Positions 1 through 8,263 of a DNA stretch of 64,000 nt are shown here, piece after piece. A program made the translations under genes and the position numbers. The notes under the pieces were generated by a model, which did no database searches, was not told the origin of the DNA, and saw only the letters and a list, made by a program, of their open reading frames with translations. This DNA comes from AC-32 sp963716865 (GTDB taxonomy: Bacteria; Actinomycetota; Thermoleophilia; Gaiellales; Gaiellaceae): NCBI GenBank assembly GCA_963716865.1, contig CAVQUF010000005.1:248001-312000 (forward strand). Direction: 5' to 3'. Position 1 is the stretch's first letter, and each line of letters starts with the position of its first letter.

Positions 1-167
1 TCCCTGAGCTCGCGGGCCACTACCTCTCCATCGCATGCGCGCCCTCGCTTGTATCTCGCGGCCAGGCTAGCCGCAGCACCAGCCTTCGGCCTGGGCGCCG
101 CGATCGAGCCGGTCTTCAACGTGAGGCCGCGCGCTAGTGGCTCATCCAGCCATGCGCAGCAGCCTCT

Positions 168-380
168 TTAACAGGCCCCCGCTTCGGTCCAGGCGTCGTT
201 CGTCGACCAGGTGTGCTCGTGGAAGCAGTGCGGACACTTGAAAGTGTGCTCGCGGCGGTTGTTGGTTTTGAAGGACGCAGGATCCATCCTCATACCGGTC
301 GGCACTCCCTCACCTGATTCCTCGCACCTGACCATCACGCGATGCAACTCCGGTGGTTCTTTCTTGCCGTCGTCGGACAT
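168..380 (-). CDS. small CxxC hypothetical protein
   Basis: A 70-residue protein of unknown function. The start is ATG at 380. The N-terminal half is charged, and the second half carries a CPHC pair followed by HEH, a possible zinc or metal knuckle. A further Cys lies near residue 19 and another at the C-terminus. There is no signal peptide or membrane segment. Its composition is protein-like and unlike a shadow frame. It stands alone, with no operon partner visible. I infer a small metal-binding accessory protein and cannot name a role. Confidence 0.55.
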   Translation of the reverse strand: MSDDGKKEPPELHRVMVRCEESGEGVPTGMRMDPASFKTNNRREHTFKCPHCFHEHTWSTNDAWTEAGAC

Positions 381-594
381 GCCACGACGCTAGCGGCGCT
401 GAGCGCGCAAAGAAATCGGAGATCTCCCTACGGTTCCGGGCCACGAGCCGAACGTCGGGCGCTTCCCACGACCCGGCCCCGCCGAGAACCTAGGTCAGTT
501 GGTCTCGTCCGTCGAGATGGCGAATCAGCCGGGTCCGCTCAGCGACACGCTCGGGGGCTAGACGGGCGGAGCGCGACTGAAGTACGTTCAGTAA

Positions 595-618
595 GGGCCG
601 GGATTCGTCTCCCGGCCC
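595..618. other. GC-rich hairpin, possible terminator
   Basis: GGGCCGGGA at 595-603 pairs with TCCCGGCCC at 610-618 around a 6-base loop. No clear T-run follows on either strand, so a termination role is only a guess. Confidence 0.35.
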
Positions 619-736
619 CTCGCTGCCTTCAGACTTGGGCGGCGCGGTTACCGCGCCTATGACGCGAACGGGCATCTAATGGAGAGTCGTGGCGTGATGG
701 AAGTCATCCTTCCTCAGGGGTGCCCGACCACTGCGT

Positions 737-763
737 GCGCCAGCGTGCGGGAATGACGCCTGG
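737..763 (+). repeat. dispersed repeat, copy 1 (outlying)
   Basis: GCGCCAGCGTGCGGGAATG followed by ACGCCTGG. It matches the island repeat family at 28.7-33.1 kb in sequence and orientation, although it lies about 28 kb away. It sits just downstream of the 3' end of the VOC gene at 780. Confidence 0.6.
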
Positions 764-779
764 GGCTGGCGGTGGCTGC

Positions 780-1181
780 TCAGTCCCCGGGGATGTCGGC
801 GCTGAACCCCCAGATGTAGCCGTCTGGGTCGAGGAAGGCCGCGGCGCGCACACCCCAGGGACGGTCGATCGGACCGTAGACGATAGAGACTCCACGCTCG
901 GCGAGCTCGGCGCAGAGAGCGTCCGCGTCGTCCACAAAGATCGCCAGCTGAAAGCTCGCCCCCGAATCGGAATCGGCTAGGGGTACCTGCCCGAGCATCT
1001 CGTTCTCGGCCTCGCTGCGCGTCAGAAGGCGCAAGAACAGGTTGTCGAATTTGAAGATAACGGTGCCCTCTTCCTCGTCGGCCGCGGTGACCTCGAAAAC
1101 GCGCTCGTAGAACTCCTTCGAACGCTGCAGGTCCTCGACAAACAGTGTGATTGCGTTGACGGACTTCAGCGATTGAGCCAT
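780..1181 (-). CDS. VOC / glyoxalase-fold protein
   Basis: A 133-residue single-module vicinal-oxygen-chelate protein. It opens with a beta strand ending VNAITLFVEDLQRS and then KEFYERVF, the usual start of the fold, and closes with a PWGVRAAAFLDPDGYIW stretch typical of the second half-module. I chose ATG at 1181 because GGAGG lies 9 bases upstream; the GTG at 1187 would be only 3 bases from that site. It is followed in reverse by a YCII gene 40 bases upstream, probably one transcript. The substrate is unknown; glyoxalase, bleomycin-resistance and dioxygenase members share this fold. Confidence 0.8.
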   Translation of the reverse strand: MAQSLKSVNAITLFVEDLQRSKEFYERVFEVTAADEEEGTVIFKFDNLFLRLLTRSEAENEMLGQVPLADSDSGASFQLAIFVDDADALCAELAERGVSIVYGPIDRPWGVRAAAFLDPDGYIWGFSADIPGD

Positions 1182-1221
1182 CTTCACGAGCCTCCAGTTT
1201 GGTAGGACACGGCGACCCTCA

Positions 1222-1560
1222 TCAGTCCTCGAAAGGCCTCAACTCCAGAGTCCCGAACGTCGCCCCCGGGTTCTTCGACGCCACTTCGACCGCCTCGTCA
1301 AGATCCGCGCATTCAAGGATGCTGAAGCCGGCGATCTGCACTGACGCCTCTGCGACCGGCCCATCGCTCAGCAGCAACTCGCCGTCGCGAACCCGTAGCG
1401 TCTTCGTATCACTGCTCGGGCCCAGAACGTGCCCCTGAAGCCGCACGCCACGCGCATCCATCTCAGTACACCAAGCCTCCACGGCAGCCGGGATCGCCGC
1501 CCTCTGTGCCGGCTCGAGTTCGACACTCGGATCTCGGTAGGTAAACAGCATGTATTTCAT
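1222..1560 (-). CDS. YCII-related (DGPF domain) protein
   Basis: A 112-residue protein starting MKYMLFTYRDP, the standard opening of YCII/DGPF proteins. The family motif appears as LSDGPVAEA in the middle, followed by a GFSILECADLDEA helix region. A GGAGG ribosome site just upstream of ATG at 1560 fixes the start. Members have a ferredoxin-like fold and are often encoded beside ECF sigma factors or VOC genes. Here the VOC gene follows on the same strand. The reaction is not known. Confidence 0.8.
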   Translation of the reverse strand: MKYMLFTYRDPSVELEPAQRAAIPAAVEAWCTEMDARGVRLQGHVLGPSSDTKTLRVRDGELLLSDGPVAEASVQIAGFSILECADLDEAVEVASKNPGATFGTLELRPFED

Positions 1561-1828
1561 CGCTCGCTCCTCCGCGTGAGATGGTGGCGAATAGTAAGAC
1601 GATCGGACGGGATCAAACTCATCGCTCCCCGTCCGAGTGAAGCTCAAGGACAGGGCAAGGTTCAACCACGTACCAACGTCTAATCCGATCTGGCGTGTCG
1701 CTCAGGCAAAACAATGGTTAATTCCGCTAGCGTCCTCTCGCCGGACCGGTTAGACGAGCGGATGAAAGGCGTTTGGGCAGCGAACGCGCAGCGATAAGCT
1801 GACGTCACGAACCCTCGTTCCCTGACCG

Positions 1829-1854
1829 AAAAGCCCCGCATTTGCGGGGCTTTT
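1829..1854 (-). terminator. terminator downstream of tRNA-Pro
   Basis: A perfect 11-bp stem AAAAGCCCCGC / GCGGGGCTTTT with a 4-base loop, 6 bases beyond the 3' end of the tRNA. T-runs flank both sides, so it could act bidirectionally. Confidence 0.75.
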
Positions 1855-1860
1855 CCTTGA

Positions 1861-1935
1861 TCGGGGCGCCGAGATTTGAACTCGGGACCTCTAGTCCCCC
1901 AGACTAGCGCGCTAACCAGGCTGCGCCACGCCCCG
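1861..1935 (-). tRNA. tRNA-Pro (anticodon GGG)
   Basis: The reverse complement folds as a cloverleaf: acceptor CGGGGCG/CGCCCCG, D-stem GCGC/GCGC, anticodon stem CTAGT/ACTAG with loop CTGGGGG (anticodon GGG, reading CCC and CCU), and T-stem CCGAG/CTCGG around TTCAAAT. The discriminator is A, and CCA is not encoded. The prolyl-tRNA synthetase gene lies 1.5 kb away. Confidence 0.93.
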
Positions 1936-2173
1936 GCTTCGGCTCACTGTACCCAAGAGCGGGATAAACGGCCGCGCGAGTGACTCGCGATGCCCTCAGC
2001 AGGCTGCGCAGGCAGGATCTTCGACTCAATGCGCACCAACTCCGCAACAAACGGCTCATCGCCACGAGCGCAGCCCGGATTTCCCGCGAACGGGTTGGAT
2101 TGTGACTGTGCCGACGGCTAGCTAATCCAAAGCTGTCTTCACAACGGCCGCGCGCGTACGAGATACTTCCAGG

Positions 2174-2605
2174 GTGCCGGGTGCCGCCCCCGAGACGCCC
2201 ATCCGCATCCTGCTTGCGGGTGATCGCCGACACTTCATCGAAGCGCTCGAGACGCTCCTCGCCCCTGACCATCGCTTCGAGATCGTCGGCGAGGCCGTCG
2301 ACGGCGAAGAGGCCGTCGAGCTGGCTTCCGAGCGCTCCCCGGACGTCGTCCTGATCGACTCGGCTCTCCCCGAGCACAACGACACCGAGGCCGTGAGACG
2401 CATCTGCGAGGCGGAGCCGGCGCCGCAGGTGCTGCTGCTCAGGAGCTCGGACACGGAGGAGCTCGACACCGTCGAGGCGCACGTGGCGGGTGCTTCCGCC
2501 GTGCTCGGGAAGCCCTCCTCTCCGAACGATTTCCTCGACACCATTCAGCTCGCGGTGCGGCTCCTGGACCGGATCGGCCCGGCGGCGTCGCGGCGTCGCC
2601 CCTAG
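2174..2605 (+). CDS. stand-alone response-regulator receiver domain
   Basis: A 143-residue CheY-like receiver with no output domain. Beta-1 is IRILLAGD, the phospho-acceptor is likely Asp62 in VVLIDSALP, and the conserved Lys is K113 in LGKPSS. The acidic pair after beta-1 is reduced to one Asp (AGD instead of DD), so metal binding may be altered. The start is GTG at 2174. No histidine kinase lies nearby, and the next gene begins 20 bases on in the same direction. It could be a phosphorelay intermediate or a non-phosphorylated docking receiver. Confidence 0.75.
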   Translation: MPGAAPETPIRILLAGDRRHFIEALETLLAPDHRFEIVGEAVDGEEAVELASERSPDVVLIDSALPEHNDTEAVRRICEAEPAPQVLLLRSSDTEELDTVEAHVAGASAVLGKPSSPNDFLDTIQLAVRLLDRIGPAASRRRP

Positions 2606-2624
2606 CGCCCGCGCCGATCCGGCT

Positions 2625-3128
2625 GTGGGTAACGGGGTGGAAACGCGCCGTGAACGGTTCGATCCACAGCCTGTGGACACTGTTGACGAGATCCTGACCT
2701 TCTCGGTGGTTGCAAACGAGGCCGCCCGCGTCACACTCAGCGCGGGAGGTGCTGCGGCGATGGTGCGACTCAAACTCGACGATCCGTCGATGACGCCGAA
2801 GCTGGTCGCGTTCCTGCGGCGCTGCCAGTGCGAGATCCTCCATCTCGGGCCTACGAGCGTCGGCGTGGGACTGGGCCACCCTGTCGATCCCGACGCGGCC
2901 GTGCAGCGGGTGGAGGACGGCCGTTGCTACCGCTGCGGCGAGCCGATCGAGCGCGTGCTCTTCAGGCTCGGGTCGCCGCGCTGCCACGATTGCCGCGAGG
3001 GGTCCGGCGCCGATCCGCTCAGCGAGCGCGACAACGCCCAGGAGACGTGGACGCGGATGGAGGTCGAGGCGTACCTGAGGGTCTGGGAGTCGCTCCACCC
3101 GGGCGCGCGGGTCGAGCTGGTCGCCTAG
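2625..3128 (+). CDS. hypothetical protein with four-Cys knuckle
   Basis: About 167 residues. I placed the start at GTG 2625, with a second GTG in frame at 2637. The first half has a sheet-like stretch ending MVRLKLDDPS; the second half has CYRCGEPIE and CHDC, a four-Cys arrangement resembling a zinc ribbon. The C-terminus is acidic and helical, ending HPGARVELVA. It lies 20 bases after the receiver gene, so the two may be co-transcribed. I do not recognise a named family. Confidence 0.55.
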   Translation: MGNGVETRRERFDPQPVDTVDEILTFSVVANEAARVTLSAGGAAAMVRLKLDDPSMTPKLVAFLRRCQCEILHLGPTSVGVGLGHPVDPDAAVQRVEDGRCYRCGEPIERVLFRLGSPRCHDCREGSGADPLSERDNAQETWTRMEVEAYLRVWESLHPGARVELVA

Positions 3129-3134
3129 CCCGGC

Positions 3135-3434
3135 TCAGCCTTCCAGGCGGCGGTAGAGGCGGTCGATCAGCGCCGGCATCTGCTCGAGCTTTCGCGTGAT
3201 CACGCGCAGCCGGTACTCGACGAAATGCTCGGGCTCCACGCCGAGCGCCTTCGCCAGCTGCCGGACGACCTTGTCGGACGGCACCGGGCGGTTCCCGTGG
3301 ACGAGGTGGTTGAGATACCCGGCCGAGAGCTTCGTCTTGTCGGCCAGCGCGCGGTACGTGACCCCGAGCTCTCCCATCAGCCGCTCGATCGTCGGCCCGA
3401 ACGGCTCCTCGCTGAACTTGCGCCTCCGGCCCAT
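3135..3434 (-). CDS. XRE-family HTH DNA-binding protein
   Basis: A 99-residue protein whose first 70 residues form a Cro/CI helix-turn-helix: VTYRALADKTKLSAGYLNHL is helix-turn-helix followed by the recognition helix. The C-terminal 30 residues form one amphipathic helix, probably for dimerisation. Its ATG overlaps the proS stop by one base (TGATG), so it is translated with proS. Targets are unknown. Confidence 0.82.
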   Translation of the reverse strand: MGRRRKFSEEPFGPTIERLMGELGVTYRALADKTKLSAGYLNHLVHGNRPVPSDKVVRQLAKALGVEPEHFVEYRLRVITRKLEQMPALIDRLYRRLEG

Positions 3435-5092
3435 CAGACGACGCCCCCGAGCTCGTCGATCGGGACGCGCCGCTCCTCCCCGCTCCCGCGGTCGCGCACG
3501 TCGACCGCGCCGTCCTCGGCGGTCTTCTTCCCGACGGTCACGCGCACCGGGCAGCCGATCAGGTCGGCGTCGGCGAACTTCTCGCCGGCCCGCTGGTCAC
3601 GGTCGTCGAGCAGCACGTCCGCGCCCCCTGCTTCGAGGGTCTCCGCCGCCCGAGCGGCCTGCTCCTCGACGCCGGGGAGAGCCACCACATGTGCATCGTA
3701 CGGGGCAATCGACTTCGGCCACGCGATACCGAGCTCGTCGTGGTGCTGCTCTACTGCGGCCGCCATCACGCGGCCCGGGCCGATGCCGTAGCTGCCCATG
3801 ACGAGCGGCCGCTCCTTGCCGGCCTCGTCGAGGTACGTGGCGTGGAACGAGTCGGAGTAGAACGTCTCGAGCTTGAAGATGTGCCCGACCTCGATCGCGA
3901 CCTGCAGATGCAGCTTCCCGCCGCAGCGAGGACAGGTGTCCCCCTCGCGGACCTCGCGCAGGTCCGCGAAGCGCGCCTCGAAGTCGCGGCCGGGCTGAAC
4001 GCCGCGCAGGTGCCAGTCGTCCCGGTTGGCCCCGACGACGAACTGGCCCTCCTTCAACGCCTCGTCCGCGAGGACGTCGACCGCGACGCCGACCGGGCCG
4101 ATCGAGCCGCCGTCCGCGCCGAATGTCTCTCGAACCTCCTCCGGATCCGCCGGCCGGAATCCCTGTCCGAGCGCCGCCAGCAGCTTCATCTCGTTGAGGC
4201 GGTCGTCACCCCTGACGAGGGCCAGGACGACCTTGCCGTCGGTCACGACCGGCATGGCCTTCGCCGTGGCCTTCGCGTCGACGCCGAGGAAGCGGGAGAC
4301 GTCCTCGATCGTCCGCTGGCCGGGCGTCTCGACGGCCTGCGGGTCCGAGAGCGGGGCCGGAAAGTCGGGCGCCGCGGGGATCCCGCCCGCTATCTCGAGG
4401 TCGGCTGCGTAGTCGCCGTTCTCACACGTGACGAGCGTGTTCTCGCCGGAGCCTGCAGGTGCCAGGAAATCGTTGGACTCGTTCCCGCCCATCTCGCCGC
4501 TCTCCGCCTGGACCTCGTAGACCTCGAGGCCGCAGCGCTCGAAGACGTGGTGGTACGCGTGGGAGTGGTTGCGGAAGCTCTCGTCGAGACCGGCCTCGTC
4601 CCGATCGAACGAATACGCGTCCTTCATGATGAACTCGCGAACTCGAAGCAGGCCCCCCCGCGGCCGCGGCTCGTCACGATCCTTCGTCTGGAAGTGGTAC
4701 CAGACCTGCGGCAGCTGCTTGTACGACTGCACCTCGAGCGCGTGGAAGGCCATCGTCTCCTCGTGGCTCATCGGGAGCAGGAACGAACGGCCGGCTCCGT
4801 CCTCGAGCTTGAACAGCACGTCGATGCCGTACCGGCCTGACTGCTGCCAGAGCTCGGCCGGCGTCAGGACCGGCGCGAGCATCTCCTGGCCGCCGATCGC
4901 GTTCATCTCCTCGCGGATGATCTGGACGACCTTCTGGTGGACGCGCCAACCGAGCGGAAGGTACGTCCAGAGGCCTGCGCTCACCTGGCGGATGAAGCCG
5001 CCGCGCACGAGCAGTTTGTGGCTGGCGGCCTCGGCCTCGGCGGGATCCTCGCGCAACGTGGGCAGAAAGAGCCGTGACGCTCGAGCGATCAC
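3434..5092 (-). CDS. proS: prolyl-tRNA synthetase
   Basis: A 552-residue class II synthetase that charges tRNA-Pro with proline in the cytoplasm. The N-terminus IARASRLFLPTLREDP, the class II motif 1 region ending LPLGWRVHQKV, motif 2 around FRDEPRPRGGLLRVREF and motif 3 GSYGIGPGR (about residue 440) are all visible. The middle region (about 230-400) is the editing insertion of bacterial-type ProS. The C-terminus is the anticodon-binding domain. The start is GTG at 5092. Length is near the 570-residue norm. It is the downstream member of the rpsB-to-proS gene run and overlaps the xre start. Confidence 0.95.
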   Translation of the reverse strand: MIARASRLFLPTLREDPAEAEAASHKLLVRGGFIRQVSAGLWTYLPLGWRVHQKVVQIIREEMNAIGGQEMLAPVLTPAELWQQSGRYGIDVLFKLEDGAGRSFLLPMSHEETMAFHALEVQSYKQLPQVWYHFQTKDRDEPRPRGGLLRVREFIMKDAYSFDRDEAGLDESFRNHSHAYHHVFERCGLEVYEVQAESGEMGGNESNDFLAPAGSGENTLVTCENGDYAADLEIAGGIPAAPDFPAPLSDPQAVETPGQRTIEDVSRFLGVDAKATAKAMPVVTDGKVVLALVRGDDRLNEMKLLAALGQGFRPADPEEVRETFGADGGSIGPVGVAVDVLADEALKEGQFVVGANRDDWHLRGVQPGRDFEARFADLREVREGDTCPRCGGKLHLQVAIEVGHIFKLETFYSDSFHATYLDEAGKERPLVMGSYGIGPGRVMAAAVEQHHDELGIAWPKSIAPYDAHVVALPGVEEQAARAAETLEAGGADVLLDDRDQRAGEKFADADLIGCPVRVTVGKKTAEDGAVDVRDRGSGEERRVPIDELGGVV

Positions 5093-5139
5093 GTTTTCAG
5101 GTTAAAGAACGCTCGACGTCGGCGTAGGAGTGCGCGCCG

Positions 5140-6273
5140 CTACTCGACGGGTATCAACGAGGCTTCCGCCATTGCCAGCGCGGCGGGCTTCGCCATCTTC
5201 AGGCGCTTGGGGCGGTGCATGCCGTCGGCGATCCAGGTGTCGATCTCGTAGAAGAGCTCGTCGATCAGGATGTCGGACGAGACCTTCTTCAGCACGCGGC
5301 CGTGGCCGTAGATGAAGCCGACGTCGCGCCCGCCGGCGATGCCGAAGTCGGCGTCGCCCGCCTCGCCCGGGCCGTTGACCGCGCAGCCGAGCACGGCGAC
5401 CTCAAAGTGCTGTGAGTAGGCGTGCAGGCGCTCCTCGACAGCCTCGGCGAGCGTCTGGACGCCGACGTTGTCGCGGCCGCACGAGGGGCACGCGATCATG
5501 ATCGGCCCGCGCTCGCGCAGGCCGAGCGCCTTCAGGATCTCGTAGGCCGTGCGCACCTCCTCGACCGGGTCGGCGGTGAGCGAGACGCGGATCGTGTCGC
5601 CGATCCCGTCCACGAGCAGCGCGCCCATGCCGACCGCGCTCTTGATCGAGCCCGAGAACGGGGTTCCGGCCTCGGTGACGCCCAGATGGAGCGGGTAGGG
5701 CACCTTCGCCGCGAGCATGCGGTAGGCGCGGATCATCGTCGGCACGTGGCTCGACTTGACCGAGATCTTGAACTCGAAGAAGTCGAGGCTCTCCAGCAGC
5801 CGAACCTCCTCGAGCGCAGCCTCGACGAGCGCCTCCGCCTGGTCGCGCTGGGCGACATCGGCGAGGTGCTTCGGAAGCGAGCCGGAGTTGGCGCCGATCC
5901 GCATCGGAATGCCGGCCTGCTTCGCCGCGAGCACAACCTCCGCGACCTTGTCGGGGCCGCCGATGTTTCCCGGGTTGATCCGCACGGCCGCAACGCCGCC
6001 CTCGATCGCGCGCAGCGCGAGGCTCGCGTTGAAGTGGATGTCCGCGATCACGGGGATCGGGGAGAGCCGGACGATCTTCGGGAGCGCCTCCGCATCTTCG
6101 GTCTTCGGGACGGCGACCCGTACCACCTCGCACCCGGCGGAGGCCAGCTCGGCGATCTGCTCCGTCGTCGCCTCGACGTCGTGCGTCTTGGTCAGCGTCA
6201 TCGACTGGACGACGACGGCCGCGCCGCCCCCGATGGGCACGTTTCCTACGCGAATCCCCCTCTCGCTGGCCAC
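5140..6273 (-). CDS. ispG: 4-hydroxy-3-methylbut-2-enyl diphosphate synthase
   Basis: A 377-residue GcpE/IspG, the [4Fe-4S] enzyme that converts MEcPP to HMBPP in the MEP isoprenoid pathway. Cluster ligands are Cys262, Cys265 and Cys297 with Glu304 (ACPSCGRDN and GCAVNGPGEA). The N-terminal TIM barrel carries VQSMTLTKT and INPGNIG. Length matches the short bacterial form. dxr from the same pathway lies 2 kb upstream in this gene run, with rseP and a small inserted-looking region between them. It starts at 6273. Confidence 0.96.
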   Translation of the reverse strand: MASERGIRVGNVPIGGGAAVVVQSMTLTKTHDVEATTEQIAELASAGCEVVRVAVPKTEDAEALPKIVRLSPIPVIADIHFNASLALRAIEGGVAAVRINPGNIGGPDKVAEVVLAAKQAGIPMRIGANSGSLPKHLADVAQRDQAEALVEAALEEVRLLESLDFFEFKISVKSSHVPTMIRAYRMLAAKVPYPLHLGVTEAGTPFSGSIKSAVGMGALLVDGIGDTIRVSLTADPVEEVRTAYEILKALGLRERGPIMIACPSCGRDNVGVQTLAEAVEERLHAYSQHFEVAVLGCAVNGPGEAGDADFGIAGGRDVGFIYGHGRVLKKVSSDILIDELFYEIDTWIADGMHRPKRLKMAKPAALAMAEASLIPVE

Positions 6274-6282
6274 GCGTTGAGT

Positions 6283-6396
6283 CTAGTGGAGGCGCTCGAG
6301 ACGGTCGTGCCAGCGCCGCCAGACCGGCTCGACCTCGATGCGCTGGCCGCGGTTGTCCAGCGAGTGAGTGGCCTCGCGCTGGACGATGAGAGCTAG
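6283..6396 (-). pseudogene. possible truncated gene end before ispG
   Basis: Reading toward ispG, an open frame ends in TAG at 6283 and encodes a protein-like tail, ALIVQREATHSLD... then VEPVWRRWHDRLERLH. It has no start of its own and its upstream part is cut at the CTAG-bounded inverted-repeat element. It may be the 3' end of a gene once adjacent to ispG. This is weak evidence from composition only. Confidence 0.25.
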
Positions 6397-6896
6397 AGGC
6401 TTGATGTGAAAGGTGGAGTGCGCCGCCCCCACCTACGTACCGACCGTAGTGAGAACTACGCGTACGCGTACCAAAGTTCCGGCGACGTGACACCGGCCCG
6501 ACATCATCAGTAGGGCGACGAAGACGTTGTGCCCGTCCCAGAGCCATGTCTTCTGCGCAAGGGCGGTACGTCGCTCCTCAGCACAGCCGACCTCCGTGAT
6601 GTAGGGAGCGTCTAGCACCGGCCTGTCCGCGATGAAGACCCTAACGCGCCGAAGCAGACCACCGCGGTCTCGAAACTTCCTGACGAACACGTGCTCCCGC
6701 CCCTTCCCTGGCCATCGGAGCAACCACGAGTAGCGGACGGTTCCGGGGTTCTGATCTGGAACCGCACCGGAGAGTGATGCTCCTGCGAGAAGGAGCAGAA
6801 CTGAGGCGATAATCGCAAAGCCCGAAGCTTTCACACACTTCATACGGCTGCGGATTTGGTTCAGGTCCGAAGTTGCGTTTCACATCAAGCCTCTAG
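6393..6896. mobile_element. CTAG-bounded inverted-repeat element carrying one gene
   Basis: A perfect 19-base inverted repeat delimits 504 bases: CTAG plus AGGCTTGATGTGAAA at 6393-6411 and its exact complement at 6878-6896. Reading CTAG as a 4-base target duplication leaves 15-base terminal repeats. Inside is a single minus-strand gene for a secreted protein and no transposase. The similar CTAG ends of the 22.6-kb element suggest mobilisation by an IS5-like transposase, which duplicates YTAR sites; that is inference. Confidence 0.5.
6433..6843 (-). CDS. hypothetical secreted protein within the inverted-repeat element
   Basis: A 136-residue protein with a clear signal peptide: KCVKASGF, then a hydrophobic IIASVLLLLAGASLSG core, with likely cleavage near SGA. 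The mature part is about 110 residues, basic, with two Cys (GCAEE and GRCHV) that could form a disulphide. G+C looks lower than in the flanking rseP and ispG genes. It is the only gene between the 19-base inverted repeats. No family is recognised. Passenger gene of a mobile element or resident gene are both possible. Confidence 0.55.
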   Translation of the reverse strand: MKCVKASGFAIIASVLLLLAGASLSGAVPDQNPGTVRYSWLLRWPGKGREHVFVRKFRDRGGLLRRVRVFIADRPVLDAPYITEVGCAEERRTALAQKTWLWDGHNVFVALLMMSGRCHVAGTLVRVRVVLTTVGT

Positions 6897-6966
6897 GTTT
6901 CGAACTGGGGCATTCGCCGCCGCGACCGACCTGGCTGGCGCGGCCACCCACGTCGAGGGTCAAGAT

Positions 6967-7011
6967 CCGCGGGAAATCGTCATGGCCGCGAAGCGGCCGG
7001 ATTTCCCGCGG
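6967..7011 (-). terminator. strong hairpin after rseP
   Basis: CCGCGGGAAATC (6967-6978) pairs perfectly with GATTTCCCGCGG (7000-7011), with an inner GGCCGC/GCGGCC stem. It begins 4 bases beyond the rseP stop. No U-run follows, so it may be a weak terminator or an mRNA-stabilising end. Confidence 0.55.
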
Positions 7012-7014
7012 CTA

Positions 7015-8244
7015 CTAGCCGCCCCTGAGATTGCCGATGTCGTTCGTGATCCCGATCACGTAGATGAACAGGATCAGCGCGATCCCGACCATCGAGACGC
7101 GCTCGTAGACGACCCGGCTCACTGCCTTGCCGCGGACGCCCTCGATCAGGGAGAACGCAATGTGCCCGCCGTCGAGCGGCAGCAGCGGGAGCAGGTTCAG
7201 GAGGGCGAGCGAGAGGCTGATCAGCGCGAGGATCGCGAGGTAGTCCCGGTACCCGCTCTGGACCGCCTCGCTCGAGGTGCGCACGATCCCGACCGGCGTC
7301 GAGATCTGCTTCCGGTTCGCGGGCGACGTGACGTGGGTCAGCCAGTTGCCCATCGCCTTCGTGACGAGCCAGGTGTCCCGGCCGGCGAGCCCGAAGGCCG
7401 AGATCGGGCCGTAGTGCTTGTAACGGATCACCGCGGGACGGAAGCCGAGGATGTAGACGCCGGAGCGCTTGATCGGCTTCACCGCGGGCAGCTCGACATA
7501 GTCGCCCTTTCGGACCACGGAGAGGACGAGGGCCTGGCCCTTGCTGGCCTGGATCGCGTCCCGGACATCGGAGAACCTCGTCGTGCCCACGCGGTTGATC
7601 CCGAGGATCGTGTCCCCGGGCTCGAGCCCCGCCTGCGCGGCCGGCGTGTTGGGCTCCACGCTCTCGACCCGACGCGACGCGGCCGAGGGGATCCCGATCA
7701 TGTACACGAGCGCGAGCAGCAGGATCGCGAAGACGAGGTTCGCGGCGGGGCCGGCGCCGATCACGACCAGCCTCTTCCAGGTGCGCTGCCGCCAGTACGA
7801 GTCCGGGCTTAGCGCGTCGTCGAGCTCGTTCAGCCCCCGCTGCGCGGAGCGCTGCGCGCCAGGCGAGAGCGCCACCCCGGCGACGGCCTGCTCGAGCTCG
7901 GCCAGCGCGCCGCGTGCGGCCTCGAAGTCGCTCTTCGCCAGGGGCCGCTTCACGCGCTCCACCGCGGGCAGGAGGCGCGGCTCCTCGTGGAGGGCCGGGC
8001 CGAAGTGCACGTCCATGTCCGACGCGGCCGGACGGTGCATGCCCGGGATCTTCACGTAGCCGCCCAGGGGGACCACGCCGATGCCGTACTCGACCCCCTT
8101 GTGGGTCCTCTTCACGAGCGCCGGCGGGAAGCCGACGTAGAAGCGACGCGGCCGCATCCCGACCGCGAGAGCCGTGAAGAAGTGGCCCGCCTCGTGAATC
8201 AGGATCAGAAAGGCAAGGCCCGCGATGGCGACCAGGATCGTCAT
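7015..8244 (-). CDS. rseP: RIP/site-2 zinc metalloprotease
   Basis: A 409-residue M50 intramembrane protease that cleaves anti-sigma factors and other single-pass proteins within the membrane. The zinc motif HEAGH is at residues 17-21 in the first membrane helix. A PDZ domain covers about 195-265 (VEPNTPAAQAGLEPGD). The second metal motif is LPLLPLDGGH near residue 355. An extra helical insertion at about 90-130 precedes the second helix, longer than in E. coli RseP. It lies between dxr and ispG, a common bacterial order (dxr-rseP). The ECF sigma pair at 29.7 kb is one conceivable client system. Confidence 0.93.
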   Translation of the reverse strand: MTILVAIAGLAFLILIHEAGHFFTALAVGMRPRRFYVGFPPALVKRTHKGVEYGIGVVPLGGYVKIPGMHRPAASDMDVHFGPALHEEPRLLPAVERVKRPLAKSDFEAARGALAELEQAVAGVALSPGAQRSAQRGLNELDDALSPDSYWRQRTWKRLVVIGAGPAANLVFAILLLALVYMIGIPSAASRRVESVEPNTPAAQAGLEPGDTILGINRVGTTRFSDVRDAIQASKGQALVLSVVRKGDYVELPAVKPIKRSGVYILGFRPAVIRYKHYGPISAFGLAGRDTWLVTKAMGNWLTHVTSPANRKQISTPVGIVRTSSEAVQSGYRDYLAILALISLSLALLNLLPLLPLDGGHIAFSLIEGVRGKAVSRVVYERVSMVGIALILFIYVIGITNDIGNLRGG

Positions 8245-8263
8245 GCGCGCAGACCCAAGCCTC

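Larger units (their letters stand above)
381..779. other. non-coding stretch, no gene recognised
   Basis: About 400 bases between the small CxxC gene and the VOC gene. The open frames here read as low-complexity Arg/Pro-rich shadows and I support none of them. It holds a GC hairpin at 595-618 and one copy of the dispersed GGGCCAG/CGGGAATG-type repeat at its right end. Confidence 0.5.
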
